From NCBI GenBank assembly GCA_963680875.1, contig OY804590.1:24304640-24368639 (forward strand): a stretch of 64,000 bases of DNA, written 5' to 3'. Source of the DNA: Bathymodiolus brooksi. Lineage: Eukaryota; Mollusca; Bivalvia; Mytilida; Modiolidae. The notes beneath the pieces are model-generated. The model had not been told where the DNA came from. It searched no databases and saw only the letters and a list, made by a program, of their open reading frames with translations. How positions within the stretch are numbered: position 1 is the stretch's first letter; every line of letters begins with the position of its first letter. This document shows, in pieces, positions 45,312 through 58,573 of the stretch. A program made the translations under genes and the position numbers.

Positions 45312-46705
45312 ACTTAAAATAACTGAAATATTGTTGTACAGCACGCACAGCGCGATTTAGCAAGAAATCACTCAGGTCCGACGTCGGTGAAATCAAGAAA
45401 ATGTCGGAGAAATTAAAAAAAAAGTCGGTGTTGACACCGCGAAATGTCCGAGAAAAATCGAACACGGTGATTTACTATAAAACACCGACAAAACACCGAC
45501 ATTGACGATTAAACGCCGCGAAATAAAGAAATGGGATATTAACCTTTATTTGTACATTTGTATGTTCTTGAGACTGTCATTTTTGATAATATGAATGATT
45601 CATAGCAAATACTTATTTTCTTTTTCAGGTGTGCAAGCTATGTGATCATTTTTCGTTCTTTAATTCTGATATTTGCTTTTGTTTTAATCTATTATGTTAA
45701 GAAAACAATGCCGGTAAAAACGTTTAGTATTATGTGATCATTACCATTTATAAGCTTGTGTTGTATTATTTTGTTAATTAAAATAAACTTGATCTTTTGA
45801 ATGCAAGCTTGGTATCCCGAGTTAATTTGCTTTCGGGTGTTCAATTAATGGTCGACTTGGCACGTGACTTAAGTTCACCTGTTACAAAAGTTTCTAGATC
45901 CCCAAAAGCACGCTTTGATCGATAGCATGTGGAAACCTTTCTAGATTTACGTTCACGTGAAAAATATGTGTACAAATCAGAAATGGAACTTTTATTAAAG
46001 GTAAAATAACACGTGGCTTGCAAAAGGGGATTAACGACATACAAATACGAAAAAGCACGTTTGCATTAGATAAAAAATTACATCGATTTTTTTTTTCAAT
46101 CATTCTCGGTGTGTTTTTAAATCAATCCCGCAGCCTCAGGTAACTGTGTATTTGACCTTTTAGTGACCTAGTTCAATGTGTGCACTACATAAAAATAGAC
46201 ACATCCGTACATTGATAAAACACAGGGAAATGTTGGGATTAGACAAGGATTTATATAGTAGGACTACTATATATATCCCTGGATTAGATAATATACGCAA
46301 AACAAGATGCGTGCTCAGCCTCATAAATCCTATAAATAAAATGTATGCCATGCTGGCATCCCTGAAAAAAACCCTGGTATCAAATTGAAATATAAAGTAC
46401 GAAATAGTAAAAAATCAAAACTAAGCAACAAAAATCAAAAGAACACATGAAGTACAGTTACATGTACGTGTATACACGTATGATTTTCGCCGCGGTGTTG
46501 TCACTGGCAATTAAAATATTTCACCGACATTTAGGTCTTAATTTGTTAATTTTCGCGGTGAAAGTTTCACCGTGATTTCACCGACATTTTACGGTGATTT
46601 TATGACATATCACCGACATTTCACCGCGAAAAAACACCGACCAAGGTGATTTCTTGCTAAAACGCGCTGTGCGTGCTGTAAGTGGCATTAAGCACCATAC
46701 CCCCC
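45312..46705 (+). repeat. SINE tail interrupted by the TA element
   Basis: 45,312-45,336 and 46,681-46,705 are the two parts of one SINE 3' tail. It supplies the relative age: SINE first, TIR element later. Confidence 0.7.
45339..46678. mobile_element. 1,340-bp TIR element, TA target, splits a SINE
   Basis: The left end is cagcacgcacagcgcgattt and the right end is its reverse complement with one change; the TIR is about 32 bp. TA flanks both sides (45337-45338, 46679-46680). SINE tail words continue across it ('aactgaaatattgttg' before, 'agtggcattaagcacc' after), so the insertion site is firm. The subterminal 200 bp on each side is full of 'caccgacat', 'cgcggtga' and 'gtcggtg' words that could be transposase-binding sites (inference). 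No transposase is seen. TA duplication suggests Tc1/mariner-type mobilisation. Confidence 0.8.
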
Positions 46706-47274
46706 CCCCCCATAAATCTTTTGTTCATTTCTATCTTCATATATGCATCCTTATCATTTTCTTAGATTTTGCTTTTCAAACAATTTTGTTTTTCTCACAC
46801 ATTTTCTTCAGTCACATTGTTAAAAGGTCAACATATTATGTTAAATCAGATCTAGACTTTGGTAGATTGTCAGATTAGGTAAGACCTAATGAGTTCCGAT
46901 TGTACTAGTTTTTTTTTTATGTCAAAAGCGAACCATGAGAAAAATTACCTCATGGAAAACTCCATTTTGACACTCACAAAAAAGTAATACTGAAAAATCC
47001 TCAAATAGCATAATTCAGAGATACCTGCATCTCTCATAGGTGACTCCTGTCAGGATTCATCATTTGTGTTTGGGAGTCGCCATTTTTTACGAAAAAATAA
47101 CAAAGAATGCACTTATGTGAGACTCGTGACTTTTTGGTTGGGACTTGTCAAAATTTTACCATACATTTGTACAAGGATCTCTAAACATTTTTAGTTTCCT
47201 TAATAAAAAACATTGTTTATTAAATGGTTATTGGTGGAAAGATTTGAGGGTTACTTACTTTTTTGTTTATTACA

Positions 47275-47402
47275 AAGGTGTACTCGATACAACATTATGT
47301 GATAAAGTTTATAGATACTATGATTTCCTCCACCAATAAAACTGACTGCCACGATATAACTGAAAGTGTTGAAAGTGGCATTAAACACCATAACCCACCA
47401 CC
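47275..47402 (+). repeat. SINE, head missing
   Basis: 'ggtgtactcgatacaacatt', 'atttcctccaccaataaaac' and the tail 'gttgaaagtggcattaaaca'; an internal deletion shortened 'gaaatattgttg' to 'gaaagtgttg'. Confidence 0.8.
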
Positions 47403-49814
47403 ACCATTTATGATGTTGCTGAAATTTGATCTTTTGGTTATGCAACATTGCATTCCTAATTTGTTGATAGCAGATCTTTTTTTAGGACCCATATATGTAA
47501 ATTTGTAACAGGAAAAGACTTCATTTTAGAATGTTCGTAAACTTCGCAAGTTAACGGGAAAAGAATTAAGTTAATACTGTAAACTGAAAGGAAACATAAG
47601 AAGTCTCCCTGATTTTCCCTCACTTCTCCCCTTCTCTGAAGTCTCCCAGATTTTCCCTCACTTTGAATTCACCTTAAAGTCCATTGAAAGACAAGTCAAA
47701 TTGCCCTGTCCCCCATCCCCCAAGTGTACATGTGGTGAGCACTGATAGATATAAAGGTAACGGTCAATACTGAATATTTCAAGTAAGACCTGTAGTTACG
47801 CTATTAACTAACACATGAGCAGTTTGATTTGCCCTGAGACCAAGGACATCTTTTTTAAAAGACCATAAATCTCTAGAATCCACAAAGGATTGTGGGTAAT
47901 TACATTTGTAAATAAGAATACATTTTACATTGAATTCATCACCTGGTGTTCAGTGATTTAAGGTTAGAAGTACCTGTAAGTGTTTGTTTTGGAATTGTTG
48001 ACCAACACTGTTTAAACTTTCATATCATAATCGGTCTTTATTGATTTAATAGGCTCAATTCTACCCCAAAAGGGTTGAAGGCATGTAACACAACACAATA
48101 CAAAATAAATATTCATAATAGGAAAACATATTTTTTTATTGTTGAAACCCGTTTTTGTTTGTTGGTCATAATCAGAGATGCAATTTTATTTAAATCCATG
48201 CCCCTCTTTCTCTCACTCTGATAAGAAAATGATTTATTCTTTCCAGTATGAACTTTTTTTTTCTTTGGATCAAGTTTCATCAGACAACCCAAATACATTA
48301 TGAATGGCTAAACTGTTTATAGTATTTCAAGGTTTGTTTGTGTTGAGTTTATTTAGTTGGTATCTGTATAGAGCCAGCTGTTACTTCCCCAAGCTGTGCA
48401 GTCAGTCTTTTATTGTGGAAGTTTAATGCGTTTCCTGACAATCAGAAAGATTATAAACATAAAATATACAATTCAACTGAATCTGTTTCACATTATAATA
48501 TTCATACAAGTATACATTTTGTATGTAAAAGTTACACATGGCATATATACAGGGTTTTCACTTCATTTTTATTGAATAGGTCAGATTTGAATTTGAACAG
48601 GCCCCCAAGTTTTTGGGGGGATTCCCCCCCCCCCCCCCAGAATTTTTTTGAAAATTAGACGCAAAATCCTGCATTCTGGTATATTCTGAGCATAAAATAA
48701 TTTTAAACATGAAAATGACACAGTTTCTCCCTATTTCTCTATGAGATCCATGTTTTATATGTATCTTTGTAGTATTATTTCTAAGAGATTAGAGTTGTGT
48801 GAAGAACCCCCCCCCCCCCCCCCAAAAAAAAAATGGGCTGCACTTCCCCTGCACGCAGCAATTTTTACATTAACCCCTTCCCATTGACCCTGAGGCATGA
48901 AAAGAAATGTAGAGAGTGAAAAAGAAGAAGTGTTGGTCAGGCTCATTTATAAGAAAACACGAGCTTCCACTTCTTCTGCATTTAATTTGATAGTTTTTAG
49001 GGATACATACATGTACCTTACGTTTGCATAACTGTAGTACCAGAAACAAATCTTTTTTTAATTTCACATTAAATGCAGTAGATAATTTCATCTGCTTCTG
49101 AAATTAAGAGCTTGCTTTGGTCGACTTTTTTAACCCTCCCCCCCCCCTGTTTATCTGATGATCTCCAGTTCATGACAGACCGACGGGACCCGTTTCCGCT
49201 AATTAACTAACTCGATTCAAACTTTATTAACTATTGTAAAAGAAAACAAAGCGATTCGAACCTTTCCTACTCTTTGCCAAAGCAGTTACTGTTAAAAAAA
49301 AATCATGTAGAGTTCTCTTCATGACCGCTACAAAACCATGTGTTTCAATATCCGGAAATATGAATCAAACAGCCAATGAAAATCGCCGTTGCAAACACGT
49401 GTCGGATACAATGTAAACAAGGAAGTAATATAGCGCAAACAACAAACGTATTTTTAAGTCTTCAAACTTGCTAGTAGCGATATCGAATAATAAAGTTTTT
49501 AAAGAAGTTTCACTCAGGCACTAAAAGTACGATATATTTTTTTTTTAACTGCCAGTTGAACCGGCCAGAAATTGTATTGAAGAGGTCAATTTGGCCGGCG
49601 GCCGGTTCTTATCGAAAACACTGATATACATGTAACAGTGTGCGAAATTAGTGGTAGACCTATAGACTATGTCTATGTAAAATCAAGCTTGCCTACATTG
49701 TATGTCAAATTTTCAAAATTTTGTATATAAATTAATGTACAGTGAGATCTATGTAAAATAGAGACTGGTCTATGATACCATAAATTTTAGTTTCACAACA
49801 ATGATATAATGTAC

Positions 49815-50085
49815 ATTTGTATTGCTGTCACTGTCAGTGTCAGACTATTATTACAAGGTGTATATTTATTATACAATGTATAATTGTGTATACATGTGTG
49901 TGTATTTGAAAAAAAAATGTACACAAGGTTTGACTTTGTATATTTTACACTGTCACTGTCAGATTATATATACATGTATATATTATTACAATGTTAAATT
50001 ACATGTGTATATTATACAATGTATAATTGTGTATACATGTGTGTATATTTAAAAAAAATGTACACAAGGCTTTACTTTGTTTTTC
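49815..50085. repeat. Two-copy tandem duplication, TG-rich
   Basis: 'cactgtcactgtcag', 'ttatacaatgtataattgtg' and 'aaaatgtacacaagg' each occur twice about 140 bp apart. Copies differ mainly in TA/TG tract length. Confidence 0.75.
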
Positions 50086-50708
50086 CACCATTACCAAGTG
50101 AAAATGCAAGAAAATCCATGTGGAAGACAAAAATGTTAATTATGTAAACATATAACTGGGCTGAAATATACCTGTTTACAGAAAAATCATGATGCCTAGT
50201 AAATGTAAATTAAGTAGAAACTTATTTTTTCTAAATATATATGTAATATAAAAAAAACATTTATCCAAATAAGCTATAAAAAAACCATCATATATTCTTC
50301 TGTTAAGACGAATTTGTGCTTTTCCAACAGTGTTTGAACTCAAATCGCTAACAGGCGTCAATGGTCACTCAAAATGTACTTGGTTTACCACGGTCAATTA
50401 TCACCCTAAAGTCTATGATAATTAACGATGTTTTCTCAATACATGATTGTACCAATTAAACTATCAAATTATTGAATAATATAACTAATTTACCCTCAAT
50501 CTTACAAAAACACAGCAACATTACAAAGAGGGTAAGAATTCCCTTTGCAGTCAATCGTTAAACATCCTTTTTAGGCTACTGATTAGAGTCAAATGGACAT
50601 GAAATTTATTGTGATTCGTCATTCCCGGGTTTTCAAGTTACCAATTCCGCCAAATTGGAAGAAAATTTTATCATTGCCATTGTTTTGATTATTTTACATG
50701 GTATTGTC

Positions 50709-50885
50709 ACCCCATTTCGAATCCCTATCACGACGAGGTATACTCAATACAACATTAATTTTGTCAGTAACTTGAGGCAGGTCGGTGATTTTCTCCATGT
50801 ACTCCGGTTTCCTCCACCAATAAAACTGACTGCCACGATATTACTGAAATGTTGTTGAAAGTGGCATTAAACACCACAAACCTAA
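50709..50885 (+). repeat. SINE, partial head
   Basis: Box B-like 'atttcgaatcccta' remains, then 'aggtatactcaatacaacat', 'tactccggtttcctccacca' and the tail 'gttgaaagtggcattaaaca'. Confidence 0.8.
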
Positions 50886-51194
50886 ACCTAAGCCCATTTT
50901 TTCCAATACATTTATTACATTCCAGTAAATGTAATATGTGAATTATTGTGGATTGACCTTGAATAAATGGTCACTTTTCCTTCCTCCCAAATGGTGACTA
51001 TTAAATATAAGTTTGACTATATTCGAACTAGTAATTTATGCAGGCCTGCAAGGGTATATTTTCTTTCATGTGGGACTGAAAAAAGACCAACAATTAAGAA
51101 AGTAGAAAAAAATATATCTCCCAAGACTATGACAGGTCAGTTATAGTCTATTTCAAGAGGGATCTAAATTTTTCAGTCGTCTGCTAAAAACCAC

Positions 51195-51530
51195 AACCAC
51201 AAACCCTATGCCAGAGCTAGATTCTACCAAAAACCACAAGTCCTGCATAAAATGTACATGTATGCCAGAACTCCAGCCTACCAAAAACTACAAGCACTAT
51301 GCCAGAGCTCGAGCTTGCCAAAAACCACAAGTCCTATGCCAGAGCTCGAGTCTGCCAAAAACCACAAGCCCTATGCCAGAGCTTGAGGCTACCAAAAACC
51401 ACATGTCTACCAAAAAACACAAGCCCTATGCCAGACATTGATTCTTCCAAAAACCACAAGTCCTATGTCAGAGCTCGAGGCTACCAAAAACCACAAGCCC
51501 TATGCCAGAGCTCGAGCCAACCAAAATTTG
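51195..51530. repeat. 37-bp minisatellite, about 9 degenerate units
   Basis: The words 'ccaaaaaccacaag' and 'tatgccagagctcgag' alternate, with unit length near 37 bp. Two overlapping ORFs of about 80 codons arise from it (KNHKSYARA-like). Length variation not in threes and absence of other support argue against a gene. Confidence 0.85.
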
Positions 51531-52092
51531 GTTCAGGCTAATGATAAATTGCTCAAAATTTGCTTGAGCAAATAGAAAAAAACATCTTCTAATGTGCATA
51601 CTAGGCTAGTTTGTTAAAAATGTTTTTGGCACAGACAGGATTTTTTATGGAACCTTTTTTAATAATAGAAAATAACCAAAAAATTGTGTTTTAATATTTT
51701 ATTTTTGGCACTCTTCCAAACCATCTGACATTCTGCTGCAAACAACCATGTTAATTCATTAATTAATCCATGTCAGTTAAACTCATTATATCAACTATCT
51801 TTGATCTAGAACTTCTTATGTTTAATATCAGATCTTAGATTATACAAAAATAATCTTATATACTATATCACATTTACAATATACATGAATATTCCTAATT
51901 AACTACTGACTAGCTATAAATATATACTAGTGTGTGGGTTATGAACATGTATCATGTGATAGTTGTAGAGATCTGTTAAATTGGATTCACAAATGCTGTA
52001 TATTGAGATTTTAATATATAAAAAAAATGGTTTCTAGCAATTTATTTGGCTTAAATGCAAATTACAATGTGGCTCCCATGAAGAACACACTC

Positions 52093-52252
52093 GGGCGAGG
52101 TGTACTCGATACAACATTATGTGATAAAGTTTGTCAGTGACTTGCGACAGGTCTGTGTTTTTTTCTGTGTACAATTCGGTTATCTCCACCAATCAAACTG
52201 ACCGCCACGATATAGCTGAAATATTGTTGAAAGTGGCATTAAATACCATTAC
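52093..52252 (+). repeat. SINE, head missing
   Basis: 'gaggtgtactcgatacaaca' to the tail 'gttgaaagtggcattaaata'. Well preserved. Confidence 0.85.
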
Positions 52253-52776
52253 CCCCCCTCCCCCATGAAGAACAATCAAAAACATGAGTTCTTGATTATT
52301 ATTGCTAAATAATACTGATCTCATTTAATTACATAAAAGGATATATTTTAAATAAAACCAACAAAAAATAATATTTTTGTTAAATACATGTATAATAACA
52401 AATTCCTATCCTTGTCAATTTGTCATTCCATGTTTGTGTATTTATTTGAATAAATATTGTTTACACTAAATTCTGGTCAGATCCTTGTAAAAACCTTATC
52501 AAAATTGTTGTAAACTGTAATAAAAACTGATATTACAAGTAAATATCATGATGAGATCCCTCTAGGCATGTTGTTGTCTTGTGTCTATTTTATTTTTAGA
52601 ATTTAAACCAAATAACAGATCTAGAGTTTATCAGTTAGTAAATAGAATGTAGGTCATGTGCAAGCTAATATAAGCTCACTGCATGGCTTTGTCTATCTGC
52701 TAACAACCTGTTATATTGTATGTGTCAAAATTATATAGCAAGGCGAAGATTTCTCACTATTATTAATCACTTATAC

Positions 52777-52935
52777 CAGGCCTTTCAATAAGGGGCAGTA
52801 CCAGGTACTTTTACACACCTAAAATGGTCTTTGGTACCTCCTTATTTTAAAGATTGTTGTATAAAATATTCATAAAAAAAATTCAAATTTGAATAAAAAG
52901 TACCCCCTGTAACTAGTGAAGTACTGGTACACTTG
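52777..52935. mobile_element. MITE, copy 1 of 'aggcctttcaa' family
   Basis: 'cctttcaataaggggcagta', 'tacttttacacacc', 'tttggtacctcc' and 'agtgaagtactggta' occur in the same order at 58,643-58,838. The ends show a weak inverted 'ctttcaat...aatattaa' relation. It also shares the 'ggtacttttac' word with the 41,955 element. Confidence 0.6.
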
Positions 52936-53037
52936 TAAAAATATTAACAGGCATGTTGTACATTGTACAACTGATTCCTACGTAGATGTATGATGAACCA
53001 TTCAGATATATATTGGGGGGGAGGAGGGGTGGGAGTG

Positions 53038-53427
53038 TAGGGTTATAGTGTTTAACGCCACTTTCAACAATATTTCAGTTATAGACTGGCCACTTGATAA
53101 CATTATTGTAAGAAGAATCAGGAAATAATTTTTATTCCCAGTTGAAAATACTTCTAGGGTTAATAGGTTAGGATTATGGTGTTTAACGCCACTTCCAACA
53201 ATATTTAAGTTATATTGTGGCTGTCGGGTTAATTGGTGGAGTAAACCGGAGTACCGAGAAAAGCACCGACCTGACGAGTCACTGACAAACTTTATCACAT
53301 AATGTTGTATTGAGTACACCTCGCAATGAGTCGGGATTCTCACTCACAACGTTAGTGATGATAGGCACTGATTGCATAGGTAATACTAAATCCAATTACC
53401 ATACAATCACGACCACGGCAGCCCCTA
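53038..53427 (-). repeat. SINE tail fragment plus a near full SINE
   Basis: A tail piece (53,038-53,085) is followed by a second, almost complete minus-strand SINE (53,169-53,427) with 'gagtgagaatcccgact'-type box B and 'tggtcgtgattgtatgg' box A. Confidence 0.8.
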
Positions 53428-54214
53428 CTTCTTGGAGTTGATGCAGGCATGTAGTATGAAAAATAATAATAAAGGTGTTAAGTGTTTTGGCTCAGCTAAA
53501 TGACCTGGATTAAAATCGTCATTTTTATCATATTTAGAAGTATTGTATTCATACTGTGCTATTAAGTGTAAATTTTCCTGTTGCTCATCAACACACTGCA
53601 TTCTTTTACTATTTGTATATTTTCAAAAGGAAAACAATGCATGTAGCTACAGGTATTAAATATATTTATGGGCTGTTTGACAGCCGTCGATTGACCTACA
53701 CAGATATTGTAGATATTTACCCAGTGTATAAGTATCGATTATTGAACTTAGATACCATTGTAGTATAATCATAGAGTGTAGAATTCGGCCGATTGGCAGA
53801 TTGCCAGATTTCACCTGTAGACATTTACCTGTTATAATATTCCCTCTAGTCTGCTGTAAATATGGTTCTATATATACAAGTACTAGTACATATAACATGG
53901 GGATTAAATAGAAAATGTCTTATGGTCAAATTAACCTAGGTACAAAAGCTTAAGGCTCACAATTAAAATTTAAATAGCATTTTCATTGTATGGTCAAGTT
54001 AACCATGTATACAAGCTCAAAATTGATTATTCATGTTAGAATTTAGAATTTAATACAAGTGGAATTTTAAATACACTTGTATGGGATTTGTATTACTTGT
54101 ACAGCAAATATAATTTGAAGATATAATTATATTCACAGTACACATATGTCATGCAAGGCTTGTCTATAGTGCATTGTGGTTAATTAATAATCAACCACAT
54201 TTCTAATGTAATGA

Positions 54215-54275
54215 TTATGGGGCCGAGTTGCTAATATAGGTAGTAAATCGTGGGTTTGAGCCCTGGTCACGTCAA
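54215..54275 (+). other. Possible tRNA-like SINE head
   Basis: 'ggggccgagttgctaata' and 'gtgggtttgagccctgg' look like boxes A and B of a tRNA-derived head at roughly the right spacing. No cloverleaf can be drawn with confidence, so it is not called a tRNA gene. Confidence 0.25.
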
Positions 54276-55129
54276 ACCATTTATCTAGAGTCCTCTTAGA
54301 CTTTATTATAGTCCTCATAGACGGACATAGTCCTCGTTGATCTAGAGTCCACATAGATTTTATTATATAGTCCAAAATATAAGGTTATTACACTTTTAAA
54401 AGTACAAGTACGATAAAGACTTATATATATGTATGTATTAGGTTTGATGATGATAATTGTGTTGAAGGTTATAGTCAAAATGTGGGACAGTAAAATATTG
54501 TAAAGTGGTCGTGACTTAAAAAAGAACAAGATATAGACAAGTACATGTTGTCATTGATGTGATATCAACACACGTTTTGTTGATCGAAGGTTAGACTTTT
54601 GCCAGTTAATCATGTTCGGTTATTTTTTTCCATTGCCGTATGGGATAAAGTTTGTCAGTATGTAGTATGTTATATTTGTTTTCTCCATGAACTCTTTAAG
54701 TTTCCTCCAACAGGCCATATGTACATGTATCCGAAAAAATATGCTTGTTTCCCAGAAAGCTACACAATTTTTTAACTCAATTCATTTTATCTGAAACACA
54801 ATATACTTTTGTCCACTTTCTGTACATGTACAGTAGTTTTTTTTTATATAAAGTAAGAAAACGATAGATAATATTTATATCACGGTTTTCCGAAAGAGAG
54901 TCGTGAGATTGTTTAACTCGGAAAACCGTGGTATAAATGATTTTTAGCATGAAGCCATGCAATATCACATCTAGGTCGTTGATTATTGCATGGTTCTTTG
55001 AGAGTAATAAAACTACAGCCCAGATTTAAAGTGCAATATCTGGTATCTGCCTGTATTATTTCATAGTTCTTAGCTGTTGCTTACATTCTGGTATTAAAAC
55101 CATAGCATAAAAAGATCAAAGGAAAAGAA

Positions 55130-56515
55130 TACATTCATGTTCATTTTGTAATAAATGGTGTCTTGCTGTTAATTTAACAAAGACAAAGATTGTAATTTTT
55201 AATAGATCTGGTAAATTATTGAATAATAATCTGTTATATAATGATCAAACTATAGAATGCGTAAAGTCATATAAATATTTGGGAATTACATTATCATGTA
55301 ATGGTAACTTTAAACAATGTAAAGATATTTTATATCAGAAATCATTGAAAGCCTGTTTTAAGCTGCAAAAATGTCTATTTTCTGCAAACCCAAGTGTTTC
55401 AACATACTTGCACCTTTTATGATCATACCATCAAACCCATTTTACTTTATGGGAGTGAAATTTAGGGGATGTTTGATACAAACTTGGCTAGTTGTAAGAA
55501 AACGAGTGATTATATTTTGGAAAAAGTATATGCATCTGGAATAACTGAAAAGTCTCACAGTAGATTTATGAAATATATTCTTGGTGGTAATCGAAAAGCA
55601 AGTAACATTGCAGTTATGTCAGAATTGGAACGATACCCTATTTATTTCTCAGTAATTCTGTCAATGTTGAAGTATTTTCACAGACTTAATAATTTATCAG
55701 AAGGTTTACTTTATGATGCTTTTGTCTATAATAAGGAATTGAATTCATGTCAAACAAATATATGGTATTCTAGTATATTACTAATATTAAATAAGATGAA
55801 TATATCAAATGTTAATGTCTATGTAGGCACTTTATGTAACAATGTGAAAAAAAAATTATGTGATAGTTTTCTTAGTTATTGGTATAATTTAAAAAAATGT
55901 ATAAATGAAGACAAAAAGGGAAAACTCCGTACATATTTTACATTCAAGGAACATTTTATTAGAGAAAAATATACATTTCTTAATGATTTCAAAGTAAGAC
56001 AGGCAATTTGTAAGATCAGAATTATCCTCTTATGATTGAAATTGGTAGATATAAAAACTTGGAAACCGAAGAACGATTATGTAAACTGTGCATAAAACAA
56101 AAAATTGAGGATGAATATAATTTTGTAATCGATTGCCCCATATATAATAGTAGTAGAAAGATTTGTTATCAGAAAATTTTAGAATTATGTTCTAATTTCA
56201 ATAATATGTCAGATAAATCAAAATTCTATTATTTATTTACCAATCTTTCAATAATCAATATTTTTGGAAAATGTATAATAGAGTGCCTTGAGACAAGAAA
56301 ACTGAAACAGGGTTTATGATACTGAAATATTTTTTCTCTTTCTGTTTATATTAATTATTTTTTAAGGCTCTGAACCCGACAAGAAACATTGTATTTATAT
56401 ATATACCCGGTATGTATAATTGCCTCCAATGACAATAATCAATGTATGCAATTTGTTTTCCCCCATTGTGGGCCCATTGATTGGAATAATAAATATTCTA
56501 TTCTATTCTATTCTG
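55130..56515 (+). pseudogene. 5'-truncated second LINE, RT C-terminus onward
   Basis: It reads KWCLAVNLTKTKIVIFNRSG, then CVKSYKYLGITLS (the post-palm 'YLG' block). A second frame from 55,469 has HSRFMKYILGGNRKASNIAV and ELERYPIYFSVI, and a third from 56,032 has CKLCIKQKIEDEYNFVIDCP, a C-x2-C ... C motif. Stops at about 55,420 and 56,035 break it. It ends in a (TATTC)n tail at 56,491-56,515, typical of LINE groups that end in microsatellites rather than poly(A). Clade differs from the L1/Tx1-type element at 637. Target duplication not identified. Confidence 0.8.
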
Positions 56516-56984
56516 TTACATTAGTTAATTACAGGTAGATCTATAAATGTATACATTACAAGGAAACAATATAATATGTTTTACTGTAATTTCAGACATA
56601 CTATTGTATATACACACATAAATTGTATATTATTTATATACATATAGATATATATTGATATTCTTGTTCATGTATGTCTCCAAGCTACATGTATATTATA
56701 GGTCACAGGGTTGAATTTATTGTATAATATGAGTTCATATTGAATTAAGATGTAGAAATATTACATAACAGAACTAGAATGACCCAGTTGACCTCTGTAC
56801 AGGTAATAAATGATTTACCTGTAGGCCTGCCATTAGCCTTGATCATCTGTGGCTAGACCTAAGACCACCAATACCAATCATCCCTCAAGACTCTTCATTG
56901 ATCATGGATCTATTAAAATGTCAATATTACTTGTGTTATTATTACCTTGGGAAGGTCTAGTAACCAATATTGATTTAAATCATT

Positions 56985-57261
56985 AGTGTATTTACTGGTG
57001 TTTAAATGTCCAAAACAACAACCTCCTGATCACCTTGGTACATTTTTATCACCAAGATAAAAAAAAATTCTAATAAAAAGTGTATTTTTCCTAATAAAAA
57101 GTGCACATGGTACAATTTTTATTATTAAAATAAAATAAAAATTAGTGTATTCACTGGTTTAAATATCCAAAACAACAACCTCGTGATCACCTTGGTAGAT
57201 TTTTTTCTTTTCAAGATAACTTTTTTTTTACAAAAAGTGCACATGGTACAAATTTTATTAT

Positions 57262-57292
<31 letters not shown>

Positions 57293-57700
57293 TGTGTATT
57301 TACTGGTTTAAATATCAAAAACAACAATCTCATGATCACCTTGGTAGATTTTTTTTCAAAGATATTTCTTTTTAGAAAAAGTGCACATGGTATAATTTTT
57401 ATTATTATAATAAATTAAAAAAAAAGTGTATTCACTGGTTTTAAATGTCCGAAACAACAACCTCATGATCACCTTGGTAGATTTTTTCCCCCAAGATAAA
57501 AAAAAAAATTCTAACAAGAAGTCCACATGGTACAATTTTTAATATTAAAATTAATTTAAAAAAAAATAGTGTATTCACTGGTTTAAATATCCTTGGTAAA
57601 CAACAACCTTGGTAAAAAAAAATTCAAAATGAAAATTTTTTTCTACAAAAAGTGCACATGTTGTTGGTACAAATTTTATTATTGGAATAGATTTAAAAAA
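56985..57700. repeat. About 140-bp degenerate tandem repeat, 5 units
   Basis: 'gtattcactggtttaaat', 'aaaacaacaacct', 'tgatcaccttggta' and 'agtgcacatggtaca' recur in order about every 130-150 bp. Units differ mostly in A-run length; one run of A spans 57,266-57,292. Confidence 0.85.
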
Positions 57701-57942
57701 TTATGAAAAAAACAAAAATGACATTTTTTGTACTATAGATTAATTGAGTTATTGAATTATTTATTTTGACTCATTTTTATTTACATTAAGTCAATGAAAT
57801 AATCAAGAGTAGAAATGTTTACATCTGTTGGCACTCCTCTCCCACATCTTACTCCTTCATCTTACTCCTTCAGTCCTTCTAACACAAATTCACATGAACA
57901 AAAACAATTGAAATACATTTTATATTTGTCTTGTATTATGTT

Positions 57943-58336
57943 GTTTTGTGATAAAGTTTGTCAATGAGTTGCGTCAGGTCAGTGGTTTTCTCCGGGTATT
58001 CTGGTTACCTCCGCAAATAAAACTGACCACTACGATATAACTGAAATATTGTTGAAAGTGGTTTAAACACCATAACCCTAACCCTATGTATGCCTTCAAC
58101 CCCTTTGGGTATAAAATTGTGCATAATCAATTAAAGAATGTTTTGTGATAAAGTTTGTCAATGACTTGCGTCAGGTCAGTGGTTTTCTCCGGGTATTCTG
58201 GTTACCTCCGCAAATAAAACTGACCACTACGATATAACTGAAATATTGTTGAAAGTGGTTTAAACACCATAACCCTAACCCTATGTATGCCTTCAACCCC
58301 TTTGGGTATAAAATTGTGCATAATCAATTAAAGAAA
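57943..58336 (+). repeat. 197-bp direct duplication containing a SINE
   Basis: 57,943-58,139 and 58,140-58,336 are nearly identical (offset 197 bp). Each has a head-less SINE ('ttttgtgataaagtttgtca' to 'ataaccctaaccctatg') and 'gccttcaacccctttgggta'. It lies just upstream of SKI exon 2. Confidence 0.9.
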
Positions 58337-58379
58337 GTATTATTGGTTATATATTTTTGCTTGTTTTGTCTAATTGTAG

Positions 58380-58573
58380 CGAACAGAAATATGTGACCCA
58401 GCAGATTTGAAAAGATCAAAAAGTGAAGAAAGCAGCAGTCCAAGTGGGTCAAGCAGTAGCTCATGGTCTGACTCGTCTGGTGTCCGTGGTCTGTCAGCAT
58501 TCACACCATGGCCATCAGTACTGTCTATCAAAGATGGAAAACTACTTTCGAACTCTTCTGTCTTGAGAGAAAA
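58380..58573 (+). CDS. SKI: SKI family co-repressor, coding exon 2
   Basis: It is 194 nt, phase 0 at its start (attgtag|cga aca) and phase 2 at its donor (gaa aa|gtaagt). The frame reads RTEICDPADLKRSKSEE, a serine-rich run, then LSAFTPWPSVLSIKDGKLLS. LSAFxPW is a landmark of Ski proteins downstream of the Smad4-binding domain. The two other frames stop within a few codons. Phase agreement with exon 1 supports the join across the long intron. Confidence 0.9.

Larger units (their letters stand above)
37995..58379 (+). other. SKI intron 1, 20.4 kb
   Basis: Donor cag|gtgaga and acceptor ctaattgtag| join two phase-0 exons. The intron holds several TIR elements, SINEs, one truncated LINE and short arrays, listed separately. 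No other convincing host exon was found in it. The large stretches not listed (38,118-39,370; 43,990-45,310; 46,710-47,270; 47,520-48,550; 48,900-49,800) show nothing beyond short hairpins and poly(C) tracts. Confidence 0.85.

Noticed and set aside
51208..51541. Two ORFs of 77 and 80 codons with KNHKSYARA repeats
   Set aside because: They come from a 37-bp degenerate minisatellite; unit lengths are not multiples of three and frames differ between units.
54215..54275. tRNA gene
   Set aside because: Box A- and B-like words are present but no acceptor stem or anticodon arm can be paired, so a SINE head is more likely.
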